NCBI GenBank assembly: GCA_040905025.1
Contig: JBBDSJ010000019.1
Span: 1-11,430 of the forward strand
Direction: 5' to 3'
DNA length: 11,430 nucleotides
From: JBBDSJ01 sp040905025
GTDB lineage: Bacteria > Pseudomonadota > Gammaproteobacteria > Methylohalomonadales > Methylohalomonadaceae
The first letter of the stretch is position 1; every line of letters starts with the position of its first letter. Made by a program: the position numbers and the translations under genes. A model generated the notes under the pieces. That model was not told where the DNA came from. It made no database searches and saw only the letters and a list, made by a program, of their open reading frames with translations. This document shows positions 1 to 6,817 of this stretch, piece by piece.

Positions 1-887
1 ATAATCATTCTGCAATTGAGTGCTGCCGCTTCAAGCACTATAAGCGGTGGATTAAACTTCCTGATTGAATTGCCGAGAGGATATAACATCAGGTCCGAAA
101 TCCTCAGGTAATCCAGAATATTTTCCTGTGCATTTACAACCATCACCCGCTTTCTGAGATCGGACGGCAGGGAATTCCTTAACTGGATGGCCCTGCTTTC
201 TTCAGTAAGTCTGAATGCAATTATGATGTCTATATCAGGATTGCTCTGTAGCAGTCCTGCTGTCACTTCGGCTATGCGGAAGCCTTCCGGCAAATGCATG
301 AAATGAAACGGGAACAACACAATTTTGCGGTTGCTGTTCCGCGCCAGGGGCTGATGATTCTGCAGGCTGGCTGCGAGCCTTGCAGGAGACGGTATGGCTG
401 GCTGCAGTGTGACGTCGTGCCGCACTGCCCTGAGGATGTTGTATATTCTCTCATTGAGACAGGTAATGTGGTCGCCCCATAACAGTCCGGATATGTCATG
501 GCCGTCGCCATGCGCCGGGAGCGCGGTTATGGTCTGAACATACCTTATACCGCGAGCCCTGCCCCTGCCGGCTATAAATCGCATCATGCCGGCATTTGCC
601 AGTGTCGGCATATGTGCCATGTGGACGATATTATAATTTCCCTGATGTTTGACCAGGCTCCAGGCAAACCTGACAGCATTGCTTCGTGACCAGCATGTTC
701 GGGCAAATGCCCTTATCTTTTCGGGCTTGTCATGCGGGGCCGCGGTTACTGAAAAAAAACCTGCATCAATATCATGCCGGATTACACCGGTTGCAAGATC
801 GCGCAAGACGACAAAGCCGCCTTCATTCGGCGCTGATTCAAATGCTCTGGATGCGTACAGAACCCGGGTTTTTTTATCTGTCTGCAT
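1..887 (-). CDS. Group 1 (GT4-like) glycosyltransferase, C-terminus cut by window edge
   Basis: The reading frame is open from ATG at 887 to the left edge, giving 295 residues with no stop, so the C-terminus lies outside the window. It probably transfers a sugar from a nucleotide-sugar donor in the cytoplasm during glycan or glycolipid assembly. The N-terminal half (about 1-180) is a divergent acceptor-side Rossmann-like half with a Gly-Gly at 23-24. Residue 188 onwards looks like the donor-binding half: a strand KIVLFPFHF, a helix, the strand DIDIIIAF at 218-225, then DLMLYPLG at 265-272 and FNPPLIVLEAAAL at 278-290. The last resembles the donor-site E-x7-E segment, but the first acidic residue is not obvious. 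The start overlaps the upstream flippase gene by 14 bp and has no clear Shine-Dalgarno, so coupled translation is likely. A TAG stop lies a few codons upstream in frame, which favours this ATG. Arginine codons are 16 AGG/AGA against 12 CGN, and ATA occurs 11 times, unlike the core genes to the right. The family call is good; donor and acceptor are unknown. Confidence 0.8.
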   Translation of the reverse strand, partial: MQTDKKTRVLYASRAFESAPNEGGFVVLRDLATGVIRHDIDAGFFSVTAAPHDKPEKIRAFARTCWSRSNAVRFAWSLVKHQGNYNIVHMAHMPTLANAGMMRFIAGRGRARGIRYVQTITALPAHGDGHDISGLLWGDHITCLNERIYNILRAVRHDVTLQPAIPSPARLAASLQNHQPLARNSNRKIVLFPFHFMHLPEGFRIAEVTAGLLQSNPDIDIIIAFRLTEESRAIQLRNSLPSDLRKRVMVVNAQENILDYLRISDLMLYPLGNSIRKFNPPLIVLEAAALNCRMI

Positions 888-1749
888 TGGCTGAACGATG
901 ACTGTTCCAGGCGAAAGCCATGGCTACCGGTGTTATACCGGCCAGGCCAATAATCCTGTTCAACAGGGCTGCCATGAAACAGATTTCCGGATCAATATTG
1001 ACGACAGGCCCCAGCAAGGCCGAGACAGCCTCCCTGATACCAAGACCTGCCGGCACTATGCTGACTGCAGAACCGGCCAGCCCGGCAAGAACAAATACAG
1101 CTGATTGCTGAAAACTTGCCAACTGACTGAATGCCATGACACACAGCATGAATCTCAATGCCTCAACTGTGCAGGAGAATACTTCCGTTACGATGATGTA
1201 AAAAAATCCGGCCTTGCCGGCCCGGCCATGCCTGAGCATGTACAACAGATAGATTGCTGCAATCAGGCCAGACATACCCGTTACGAATACCGGCAATGCA
1301 CCGGCATGGTTCAGCATCGCAATTGCAACGCCGGCGTAAATGATTGCGACCGATGCCCATACCAGTGTGCTCAACAGCGTGGCTGTTGTTCCGAGACCAA
1401 TACTTTTGGCATCAGCACTTAACGCGGCGAATCTGACAACAGTCCCTCCGGGCAGGGGCAACATGTTGGCCGCCGTGCTGAGCGTAGTGACTTCAACTGC
1501 ACGCTTGAATGGTATCTTTATACATATCAGTTGAGCGCTGAAATAATATCGAAACGAATTTACAAGTATCGTCAGCGGTATACCGATAAACAACACCAGC
1601 AGTATGGGCATTATTCTGGTGCTGGTTAATAAATCCGGACGCGAACTTAATGATGCATAAATGCCGTAAACAAGCAGCAGTACTGCCGCAATATATATGG
1701 CCAGGCGAAGCCTGTTTGATAACTGGATATTGATGAGATTGTTTGGCAT
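874..1749 (-). CDS. Flippase-like integral membrane protein (lysylphosphatidylglycerol synthase TM-region/UPF0104 family)
   Basis: A 291-residue polytopic inner-membrane protein. About seven to eight hydrophobic segments are visible, for example 15-32, 46-64, 122-146, 152-171, 182-206, 216-236 and 258-280. Two family signatures are present: AANMLPLPGGTVVR at 93-106, which corresponds to the conserved Pro-Gly-Gly-x-x-x-R loop, and VPAGLGIREAVSALLG at 232-247. Relatives include the membrane half of MprF and YbhN-like proteins, which often sit beside glycosyltransferases and are thought to move or help make lipid-linked products. Here the gene is directly upstream of a glycosyltransferase with a 14-bp overlap, so the two probably act on one pathway. 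The start ATG is fixed by an in-frame TAA three codons upstream (TAA ACC CGG ATG). No good ribosome-binding site is visible. ATA codons are common (at least eight in the first ~85 codons) and AGG/AGA are used, as in its partner. The substrate cannot be inferred. Confidence 0.85.
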   Translation of the reverse strand: MPNNLINIQLSNRLRLAIYIAAVLLLVYGIYASLSSRPDLLTSTRIMPILLVLFIGIPLTILVNSFRYYFSAQLICIKIPFKRAVEVTTLSTAANMLPLPGGTVVRFAALSADAKSIGLGTTATLLSTLVWASVAIIYAGVAIAMLNHAGALPVFVTGMSGLIAAIYLLYMLRHGRAGKAGFFYIIVTEVFSCTVEALRFMLCVMAFSQLASFQQSAVFVLAGLAGSAVSIVPAGLGIREAVSALLGPVVNIDPEICFMAALLNRIIGLAGITPVAMAFAWNSHRSANADR

Positions 1750-1901
1750 CCGGGTTTACAGGGCAGTACTGGTGGCCCGCTGTTGGCCATCGCACTACGG
1801 TTTGCGAGTCCTCTAGTTCAGAGCTTTGCGGTAATTCCGGACTACACCAATGCCGGAGGCCGGGCTCCTGCAAATTGCAGTCAGAGGGTTTGATGAACAG
1901 T

Positions 1902-1938
1902 ATTATGCAGTGACAGATTATCAGAATTAGCCTGTCAC
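1902..1938 (-). promoter_or_regulatory. Possible promoter/operator upstream of the flippase-glycosyltransferase pair
   Basis: In the 203-bp gene-free stretch between suhB and the flippase gene, the minus strand carries CATAAT (1902-1907), a 5/6 match to a -10 box. Just upstream of it lies a perfect 7-bp inverted repeat GTGACAG/CTGTCAC (1910-1916 and 1932-1938, 15-nt spacer), about where a -35 region would be. No matching -35 hexamer is present, so an activator or repressor site is one reading. A 7-bp repeat could easily arise by chance here. No gene or convincing terminator is seen in the rest of 1750-1952. Confidence 0.25.
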
Positions 1939-1952
1939 ATTACCCGGTTTTA

Positions 1953-2732
1953 TCAGGCCGCGACCAGTTCGAGCAACTCCTCGATTATTCTGGAGTTGCC
2001 ACAAACTATATTGCCGCTATCCAGGTAGTGTTCACTGCCATCAATGTCACTGACCATGCCACCGGCTTCCTGAATTAATAACGCACCGGCAGCCATGTCC
2101 CAGGGCTTCAGACCGAATTCCCAGAAACCGTCGAGCCGGCCGGCGGCGACATAGGCCAGATCCAGTGCGGCGGCACCGGGCCGGCGGATACCGGCGGTGC
2201 GTGTGATGACGGCACGAAAGGTTTCCAGATAACGATCCAGATGCTGCAATTCGCGAAACGGGAAGCCCGTGCCGATCAGCGCGTCATCAAGCCGGGTCTG
2301 TTTGCTGACCCGGATGCGGCGGCCGTCCAGCTGCGCACCCGCCCCCCGGCTGGCACTGAACAGCTCCTGGCGCATCGGATCATAGATCACTGCCTGTTCC
2401 AGCTTGCCGCGGTGCTGCAGCGCGATGGACACGGCAAACTGCGGAAAACCGTGGATAAAGTTTGTGGTGCCATCGAGTGGATCGATGATCCAGACATACT
2501 CGTTTTGACGGCCTTCCTGCAAACCGCTTTCCTCTGCCAGAATACTGTGGTGTGGAAAGGTCTGGCGTAATTGCAGGATAATGGCGTTCTCTGCCTGACG
2601 ATCCACTTCCGTGACAAAATCATTCCGGCCCTTGGTGTCGACAGGCAGGTCGTGGAGTTTATCCAGATAACGCATGATCACATTACCCCCCGCGCGCGCG
2701 GCACGGACGGCGATATTCAGCATTGGTTGCAT
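1953..2732 (-). CDS. suhB: Inositol-1-monophosphatase family protein SuhB
   Basis: A 259-residue Mg2+-dependent inositol-monophosphatase-fold protein, close to the usual ~267. The metal and catalytic motifs are intact: the Glu pair in LAEESG (65-70), the signature DPLDGTTN (84-91), and the C-terminal WDMAAGALLIQEAGG (211-225) with its metal-binding Asp. In Escherichia coli the SuhB homologue hydrolyses myo-inositol-1-phosphate and also works with Nus factors in ribosomal RNA antitermination. The second role is assumed by homology. The open frame extends upstream for 59 more codons, but that part lies over trmJ on the other strand. ATG at 2732 has a GGAG ribosome-binding site about 8 nt upstream and gives the family's normal N-terminus. 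It is divergent from trmJ, a pairing also known in other gammaproteobacteria. Confidence 0.95.
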   Translation of the reverse strand: MQPMLNIAVRAARAGGNVIMRYLDKLHDLPVDTKGRNDFVTEVDRQAENAIILQLRQTFPHHSILAEESGLQEGRQNEYVWIIDPLDGTTNFIHGFPQFAVSIALQHRGKLEQAVIYDPMRQELFSASRGAGAQLDGRRIRVSKQTRLDDALIGTGFPFRELQHLDRYLETFRAVITRTAGIRRPGAAALDLAYVAAGRLDGFWEFGLKPWDMAAGALLIQEAGGMVSDIDGSEHYLDSGNIVCGNSRIIEELLELVAA

Positions 2733-2773
2733 GACAGACTCCGGAGTGACAAGCCGCGCATTGTACGGGCTGA

Positions 2774-3574
2774 ATGACAACCCGTGAAGTAATGACCGAT
2801 AAAGAAATGAAACAAGCAATGAAAACCGAACTACCGCTGTTGCAGCGCCTGCGCATCGTACTGGTAGAAACCTCGCATCCGGGCAACATCGGCGCAACGG
2901 CCCGGGCAATGAAATGCATGGGGCTGACCCGGTTGTATCTGGTTCAGCCGCCAGCCACGTTTCCCGGTGCCGACGCCACGGTGCGTGCCGCCGGTGCTGA
3001 TGATTTACTCAGTCAGGCGGTGATCTGCGATTCACTCGGCGAGGCGATTAGCGGTTGCGGGCTGGTGCTCGGCACCACGGCGCGCAGCCGCAGTATTGAC
3101 TGGCCGGTGCTGAGTCCGGAACAAAGCGCCAGTCAGGCGTTGGCGGCGGCCGTTGATGCGGATGTTGCGCTGCTGTTCGGCCGTGAACGTTCCGGTCTGA
3201 GTAACGAGGAAATCGATTACTGCAATGCTGTGATCAACATCCCGACGAATCCGGATTTCAGTTCCCTGAATCTGGCGTCAGCAGTCCAGGTGGTGAGCTA
3301 TGCCATGCGTGTAGCTGCCCTGCAGCTTGTTGAATCTGCTGCAGAGGTTAAAGAACCGCGCACACCACTGGCGACGCATGAGCAACTGGAGCTGCTGCAC
3401 GCACATTTCGAACGTTGTATGACACAGGTGGAGTTTTTTGATCCGGCCAAACCGCGGCGTTTGTTAAGACGCTTGCGGCGCCTGTTCAACCGCGCCGGGC
3501 TGGATGAAAACGAACTCAATATATTGCGCGGATTTCTGGCGGCGGTCGAAACCAAAACCGCAGATAAACACTAG
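2774..3574 (+). CDS. trmJ: tRNA (cytidine/uridine-2'-O-)-methyltransferase TrmJ
   Basis: SPOUT-class (SpoU family) enzyme that 2'-O-methylates C32 or U32 in the anticodon loop of certain tRNAs using S-adenosylmethionine. Motif 1, HPGNIGATARAMK (35-47), holds the conserved Asn. The AdoMet-binding knot is formed by LLFGRERSGLSNEE (133-146) and IPTNPDFSSLNLASAVQVV (156-174). A variable basic C-terminal arm follows. From the first ATG the protein has 266 residues against about 246 in E. coli. The core begins at RIVLVETSHPGN near residue 27, so one of the in-frame ATGs at 2792, 2807 or 2819 may be the true start. None has a clear ribosome-binding site. A later start would also leave more room for promoters in the short gap to suhB. 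The stop is TAG, whose TA is the left boundary of a palindromic element. Confidence 0.95.
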   Translation: MTTREVMTDKEMKQAMKTELPLLQRLRIVLVETSHPGNIGATARAMKCMGLTRLYLVQPPATFPGADATVRAAGADDLLSQAVICDSLGEAISGCGLVLGTTARSRSIDWPVLSPEQSASQALAAAVDADVALLFGRERSGLSNEEIDYCNAVINIPTNPDFSSLNLASAVQVVSYAMRVAALQLVESAAEVKEPRTPLATHEQLELLHAHFERCMTQVEFFDPAKPRRLLRRLRRLFNRAGLDENELNILRGFLAAVETKTADKH

Positions 3575-3727
3575 AACCTATTTCAAAAATCAAAGTTAAA
3601 TCGCAATGCCCGTCATACCGGACAGGGAATGTCCGGTATCCAGCCGCAGGGACCGCCCTCCCTGGCCGCTGGATTGCGCACTTTCCCTGTGCGCAATGAC
3701 GATGTTTACATTTTGAGATCACTTCTA
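3572..3727. mobile_element. Putative MITE with TA ends, inserted in the trmJ stop codon
   Basis: The stretch between trmJ and purM is bounded by TA at 3572-3573 and TA at 3726-3727. Inside these are imperfect terminal inverted repeats: GAACCTATTTCAAAA (3574-3588) against the reverse complement of 3711-3725, GAAGTGATCTCAAAA, with 11 of 15 positions identical. The interior contains a compact palindrome (listed separately). There is no room for a transposase. A TA duplication is typical of IS630/Tc1-mariner-type elements, so this is most simply a non-autonomous miniature element of about 152 bp plus the duplicated TA. Removing 3574-3727 joins CAC-TA to AATG, restoring CAC-TAA. On this reading trmJ ended in TAA before insertion and ends in TAG now, with an unchanged protein. 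The palindrome is certain; the MITE reading and its exact ends are inference. Confidence 0.5.
3611..3701. repeat. REP-like nested palindrome (cloverleaf-forming)
   Basis: A 91-bp near-symmetric palindrome with ends CGTCAT (3611-3616) and ATGACG (3696-3701). Inside are three hairpins. The first has a perfect 10-bp stem, ATACCGGACA/TGTCCGGTAT (3615-3624/3630-3639), with loop GGGAA. The central one is ATCCAGC/GCTGGAT (3638-3644/3668-3674) enclosing CAGGGA/TCCCTG (3647-3652/3659-3664). The third has a perfect 9-bp stem, ATTGCGCAC/GTGCGCAAT (3673-3681/3689-3697), with loop TTTCCCT. The outer loops are complementary to each other (GGGAA with TTCCC). The GTCAT...CCAG...CTGG...ATGAC layout recalls dispersed extragenic palindromes of proteobacteria. 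It lies between convergent trmJ and purM and could slow transcription from both sides, but it lacks the T-run of an intrinsic terminator. Confidence 0.85.
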
Positions 3728-3791
3728 AATGAATTAAAGTAATCTGACTGCGATCCGGGATTTAACCGCTGCAGTATAAAAACAGCGCTGA

Positions 3792-4832
3792 TCAGGTTTT
3801 CAGTACCACACTATCGCCATCGCCGCGTGCGCAAATTTCACCAATTTCCTGAACCGTTTCGCCGGCCTCGCGCAGCAGATTGAGTGCCACGGGGCTGTCT
3901 TCTGCTGCCACACAAATCACCATGCCAATGCCGCAATTGAAGGTGCGGAACATCTCGTGGCTTGCTATCTGGCCGCGTTCCTGCAGCCAGTCAAACACCG
4001 GGCCGCGTTGCCAGCTATTGGTGTCGATGTGTGCGCACAATGTGTCAGGTAACACGCGCGGAATATTTTCCAGCAACCCGCCGCCGGTAATATGCGCCAG
4101 CGCCTTGATCCTGATTTGCTTTTGCAATGCCAGCAGCGGCTTGACGTAAATCCGCGTTGGCCGCAGCAACCAGTCGGCCAGTGGCAGGCCATCGAGCAGC
4201 ATGGCCAGGCCCAGTGGTTCACGCTCCAGCACTTTCCGGATGAGCGAGTAGCCATTGGAATGCGGCCCGCTCGAGGCGAGCCCAATCAGCCTGTCGCCTG
4301 CTGCGACAGTGCTGCCGTCGATGATTGCGTCTTTTTCCACCACGCCGACACAAAAACCGGCCAGATCATAATCACCGGCGGCATACATGCCCGGCATCTC
4401 GGCGGTTTCCCCGCCGATCAGTGCGGCGCCGGCGAGTGAACAACCATGCGCAATACCGGCCACCACCTGTTCGGCGACGGCAACTTCAAGTTTGCTACAG
4501 GCAAAATAATCGAGAAAGAACAGCGGCTCGGCACCTTGCACGATCAGGTCATTGGCGCACATTGCCACCAGATCAATACCAATATGTTCATGCTGACCGC
4601 TATCAATTGCGAGTTTGATTTTGGTACCGACACCGTCGGTGCCGGCGACCAGCACCGGATTTTTGTAGTCCAGTGCGGCCATATCAAACAGCGCACCGAA
4701 ACCACCGATATTGCCCATGACGCCGGGCCGCCGGGTTTTGGCGCAATGCTGTTTTATACGCTTGACGAGTTCATTGCCGCGGTCAATGCTGACGCCCGCA
4801 GCGGCGTAATCGAGAGGTTTTGAAGCATCCAT
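3792..4832 (-). CDS. purM: Phosphoribosylformylglycinamidine cyclo-ligase (AIR synthetase) PurM
   Basis: Catalyses ATP-dependent ring closure of formylglycinamidine ribonucleotide to aminoimidazole ribonucleotide, the fifth step of de novo purine synthesis in the cytoplasm. The 346 residues match the family length. Motifs in order are YAAAGVSIDRGN (9-20), GTDGVGTKIKLA (64-75), the DLVAMCANDLIVQGAEPLFF segment starting at 87, GGETAEMPGMY (140-150) and ITGGGLLENIPRVLP near 250. The start ATG gives the expected N-terminus; the ribosome-binding site is weak. In many gammaproteobacteria purM is followed by purN, but here the next element downstream is the palindromic repeat and convergent trmJ, so purN must lie elsewhere or be replaced by another formyltransferase. 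It is divergent from the DUF2066-hda unit. Confidence 0.97.
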   Translation of the reverse strand: MDASKPLDYAAAGVSIDRGNELVKRIKQHCAKTRRPGVMGNIGGFGALFDMAALDYKNPVLVAGTDGVGTKIKLAIDSGQHEHIGIDLVAMCANDLIVQGAEPLFFLDYFACSKLEVAVAEQVVAGIAHGCSLAGAALIGGETAEMPGMYAAGDYDLAGFCVGVVEKDAIIDGSTVAAGDRLIGLASSGPHSNGYSLIRKVLEREPLGLAMLLDGLPLADWLLRPTRIYVKPLLALQKQIRIKALAHITGGGLLENIPRVLPDTLCAHIDTNSWQRGPVFDWLQERGQIASHEMFRTFNCGIGMVICVAAEDSPVALNLLREAGETVQEIGEICARGDGDSVVLKT

Positions 4833-4935
4833 AAGTTTCTGTCCGGGATCCGGGCGTCATGGTAAGGGCGCACTGACGGCAGCGCAATCTGAAAACGTCA
4901 TGGCTGATTGCTATCAGGTTGCTGGTTTTGCCGCC

Positions 4936-4944
4936 ATTATCGCA
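4936..4944 (-). promoter_or_regulatory. Candidate extended -10 promoter of purM
   Basis: The minus strand reads TGCGATAAT here: a TG-n extension followed by GATAAT, a 5/6 match to the -10 consensus. No good -35 box is seen at 16-18 bp, which is acceptable for an extended -10 promoter. It would give a leader of about 95-100 nt before purM. The call rests on this short motif only. Confidence 0.35.
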
Positions 4945-4962
4945 CGCAGCACGGTTGCTCGC

Positions 4963-4990
4963 TTGACTTGTCGTGGCAGCTTGCATAGCT
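4963..4990 (+). promoter_or_regulatory. Candidate promoter of the DUF2066-hda unit, possibly leaderless
   Basis: TTGACT (4963-4968) matches the -35 consensus at 5/6 and starts exactly 35 nt before the ATG at 4998. A weak -10-like ATAGCT lies at 4985-4990 after a 16-bp spacer. If used, transcription would begin at or next to the start codon, which agrees with the absence of a Shine-Dalgarno sequence before 4998. The -10 match is poor. Confidence 0.3.
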
Positions 4991-4997
4991 TGCCAGC

Positions 4998-6071
4998 ATG
5001 AAATCAATATTCCACTTCAGTGTTTTACATCTGCTTGTATGCAGCCTGTTACTGGCTCCGGCGGCACTGGTTGCGATGCCGGTCAGTGGTTTGTATGAGG
5101 CCGAGGTCAGGGTCGCTGATCAATCCGATGCCAACCGTGGTCAGGCCTTGCGATCGGCGCTGACGGAAGTGCTGGTCAAGCTGACCGGTGACAGTGCCGC
5201 CGCCAGCCGGCCGGCTTTAGCGGAACTTGTTAAACAGCCGGATCGTTATCTGCTGCAATACCGCTATCGCGAACGCGAAATGCCAGGGGAAGCTGGTGAA
5301 GCCACAGCAACCACGTTATGGCTGCAGGCGAGTTTTGATGCCAATGCGCTGGATGCAGCGTTGCGTGATGCCAATGTGGCTGCCTGGGGCCGGGAACGCC
5401 CGAGTACACTGGTCTGGCTGGCGAACGCGGACAGCGTGGCACAAGGTGTGGCCGGCATGGAGCAGAGTACCGATTTACTGGCACCGGTGCTGGAGCAGGC
5501 CAAACGCCGTGGCTTGCCTTTACTATTGCCATTGATGGACTTGCAGGATGCCGCCAGTCTGCCAGCGCGCGCTATTGTTGCCGGTGAGACCGACAGGATT
5601 GCCACGGCGTCGGCACGTTATCCGGCGGATGTTGTACTCGCTGTCAGCGTTCGGGCCGGTGACACTGCAACGGCAAACTGGTTGGCCCAGTTCAGCGATG
5701 GCTCCAGCGCCCGCTGGGACAGCTCTGGTGACAATCGCGCGGCCGCCCTGACCGTTGGCATGGATGAACTGGCGGAGCGACTGGCCGCACGCTACGCGCC
5801 GCGTGGCCAGTCAACGGGCGGGGCCGAGCAAATCACATTACTGGTGGAGGCGGTTAACAGTCTGCAGGATTATGCCCGCACCCAGACGTATCTCGCCGGT
5901 TTGAGCGGTGTCAGCCGGGTCGAAGTCAGTCGCGTCCGGAATGACCGGGTGACGTTTCTGGTTGAGGCGCGCTCAGGGCGCGAGGCTTTGCGCAGTGCCA
6001 TCCGCCTGGGCCGGACACTGGACGAACGTGGCGGAAATTCTGACAAGCTTGAATATCGGTTGCGGCCATAA
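4998..6071 (+). CDS. DUF2066 domain-containing exported protein
   Basis: A 357-residue protein of unknown function from the DUF2066 family. Residues 1-26 form a signal peptide (Lys at 2, a hydrophobic core at 8-22, likely cleavage after ALVA), so the mature protein is expected in the periplasm. The family signature follows at once: LYEAEVRVADQS (32-43), then RGQALRSALTEVLVKLTGD (47-65). The C-terminal part (about 260-357) has two strand-helix-strand-like stretches around ITLLVEAVNSLQDYARTQTY and VTFLVEARSG. I see no catalytic motif. The gene sits between purM and hda, a placement I remember as conserved in Pseudomonas relatives, and is followed 36 bp later by hda, so the two are probably cotranscribed. 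The start is supported by the signal peptide despite the lack of a ribosome-binding site. Confidence 0.85.
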   Translation: MKSIFHFSVLHLLVCSLLLAPAALVAMPVSGLYEAEVRVADQSDANRGQALRSALTEVLVKLTGDSAAASRPALAELVKQPDRYLLQYRYREREMPGEAGEATATTLWLQASFDANALDAALRDANVAAWGRERPSTLVWLANADSVAQGVAGMEQSTDLLAPVLEQAKRRGLPLLLPLMDLQDAASLPARAIVAGETDRIATASARYPADVVLAVSVRAGDTATANWLAQFSDGSSARWDSSGDNRAAALTVGMDELAERLAARYAPRGQSTGGAEQITLLVEAVNSLQDYARTQTYLAGLSGVSRVEVSRVRNDRVTFLVEARSGREALRSAIRLGRTLDERGGNSDKLEYRLRP

Positions 6072-6107
6072 GATTCAGCCGGTGTTGCAATCCTTGTCAG
6101 TGCATAA

Positions 6108-6815
6108 ATGACCACTCAGGCGCGGCAGCTGCCGCTGGATTTGAGTGCTCCGGACCGGGTTGATCTTGACCTGTATGTGCCGGGACCGAATGCCGAGGCC
6201 TGGCAACAGCTGCAGCAATGGCTGGCCGGTGAACCTGTTGACTGCCTGTATCTCTGGGGTGCGACCGGTGTCGGTAAAAGCCATCTGCTCCAGGCGACCT
6301 GCCATGAGCTTGCCCGGCAAGAATTACGCACGGCCTATTTGCCCCTGACCGAACTGGCTGCACACGGGCCACAGATACTGGAGGGGCTGGCAGAATTTGA
6401 GCTGGTTGCGCTGGATGATGTGCACACCATCGCCGGGCAGCCGGAGTGGGAACAGGCGTTATTCCATTTTTACAATCAGGCGCGTGATCAGGCTTGCAAT
6501 CTGCTGCTCTCGGCCAGTGCCAGTCCGGCAGGTCTTGGCCTGGCACTGGCGGATTTGACGTCACGGCTTGGCTGGGGCCTGGTGCTGCGGCTGCAGCCGC
6601 TGGATGATGCCGGCAAACAACAGGCGCTGGTCCGGCGCGCTGCCGCCCGCGGGTTTGAATTGCCGCCGGAGACCGCTGAATACTTGTTGCGCCATGCGGT
6701 ACGCGATCTCACACAACTCATGCAATTGCTGGATCAGCTGGATCAGGCGCAACTTGCTGCCCAGCGCCGGCTCAGCATTCCGTTTGTGAAAAGCCTGCTA
6801 GGTCAGCAAAAATAA
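6108..6815 (+). CDS. hda: DnaA regulatory inactivator Hda
   Basis: A 235-residue AAA+ protein related to the DnaA ATPase domain. Bound to the DNA-loaded sliding clamp, Hda stimulates hydrolysis of DnaA-ATP and so prevents repeated initiation at oriC. The N-terminus carries QLPLDL (7-12), a clamp-binding motif. Walker A is GATGVGKS (51-58), more canonical than the corresponding segment in E. coli Hda. Walker B is ELVALDD (98-104). SRLGWG (152-157) supplies the arginine expected to act as the arginine finger. The C-terminal lid ends in RLSIPFVKSLLG, much like the E. coli tail. There is no DnaA domain IV helix-turn-helix, so this is Hda and not DnaA. No clear ribosome-binding site precedes the ATG. 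The gene ends 2 bp from the stop of convergent wrbA. Confidence 0.96.
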   Translation: MTTQARQLPLDLSAPDRVDLDLYVPGPNAEAWQQLQQWLAGEPVDCLYLWGATGVGKSHLLQATCHELARQELRTAYLPLTELAAHGPQILEGLAEFELVALDDVHTIAGQPEWEQALFHFYNQARDQACNLLLSASASPAGLGLALADLTSRLGWGLVLRLQPLDDAGKQQALVRRAAARGFELPPETAEYLLRHAVRDLTQLMQLLDQLDQAQLAAQRRLSIPFVKSLLGQQK

Positions 6816-6817
6816 TC

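Noticed and set aside
272..511. 79-codon minus-strand open frame inside the glycosyltransferase
   Set aside because: The real frame is another minus-strand frame that is open for 295 codons with clear glycosyltransferase motifs.
1493..1873. 126-codon minus-strand open frame overlapping the flippase gene start
   Set aside because: Most of it is a shadow of the membrane protein frame. The part beyond 1749 shows no protein family and no ribosome-binding site.
2733..2909. 59-codon upstream extension of suhB
   Set aside because: It lies over the start of trmJ on the opposite strand. ATG at 2732 has a good GGAG site and gives the family-standard N-terminus.
3776..3795. Intrinsic terminator after purM (CAGCGCTG followed by five T on the minus strand)
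   Set aside because: The 8-bp palindrome has no loop and cannot make a terminator hairpin in RNA.
4446..4823. 125-codon plus-strand open frame inside purM
   Set aside because: It is a shadow of the conserved PurM N-terminal half.
4888..4903. PurR-like operator (GAAAACGTCA) in the purM leader
   Set aside because: Only one half resembles the PurR box; the symmetric half is missing, so there is no real support.
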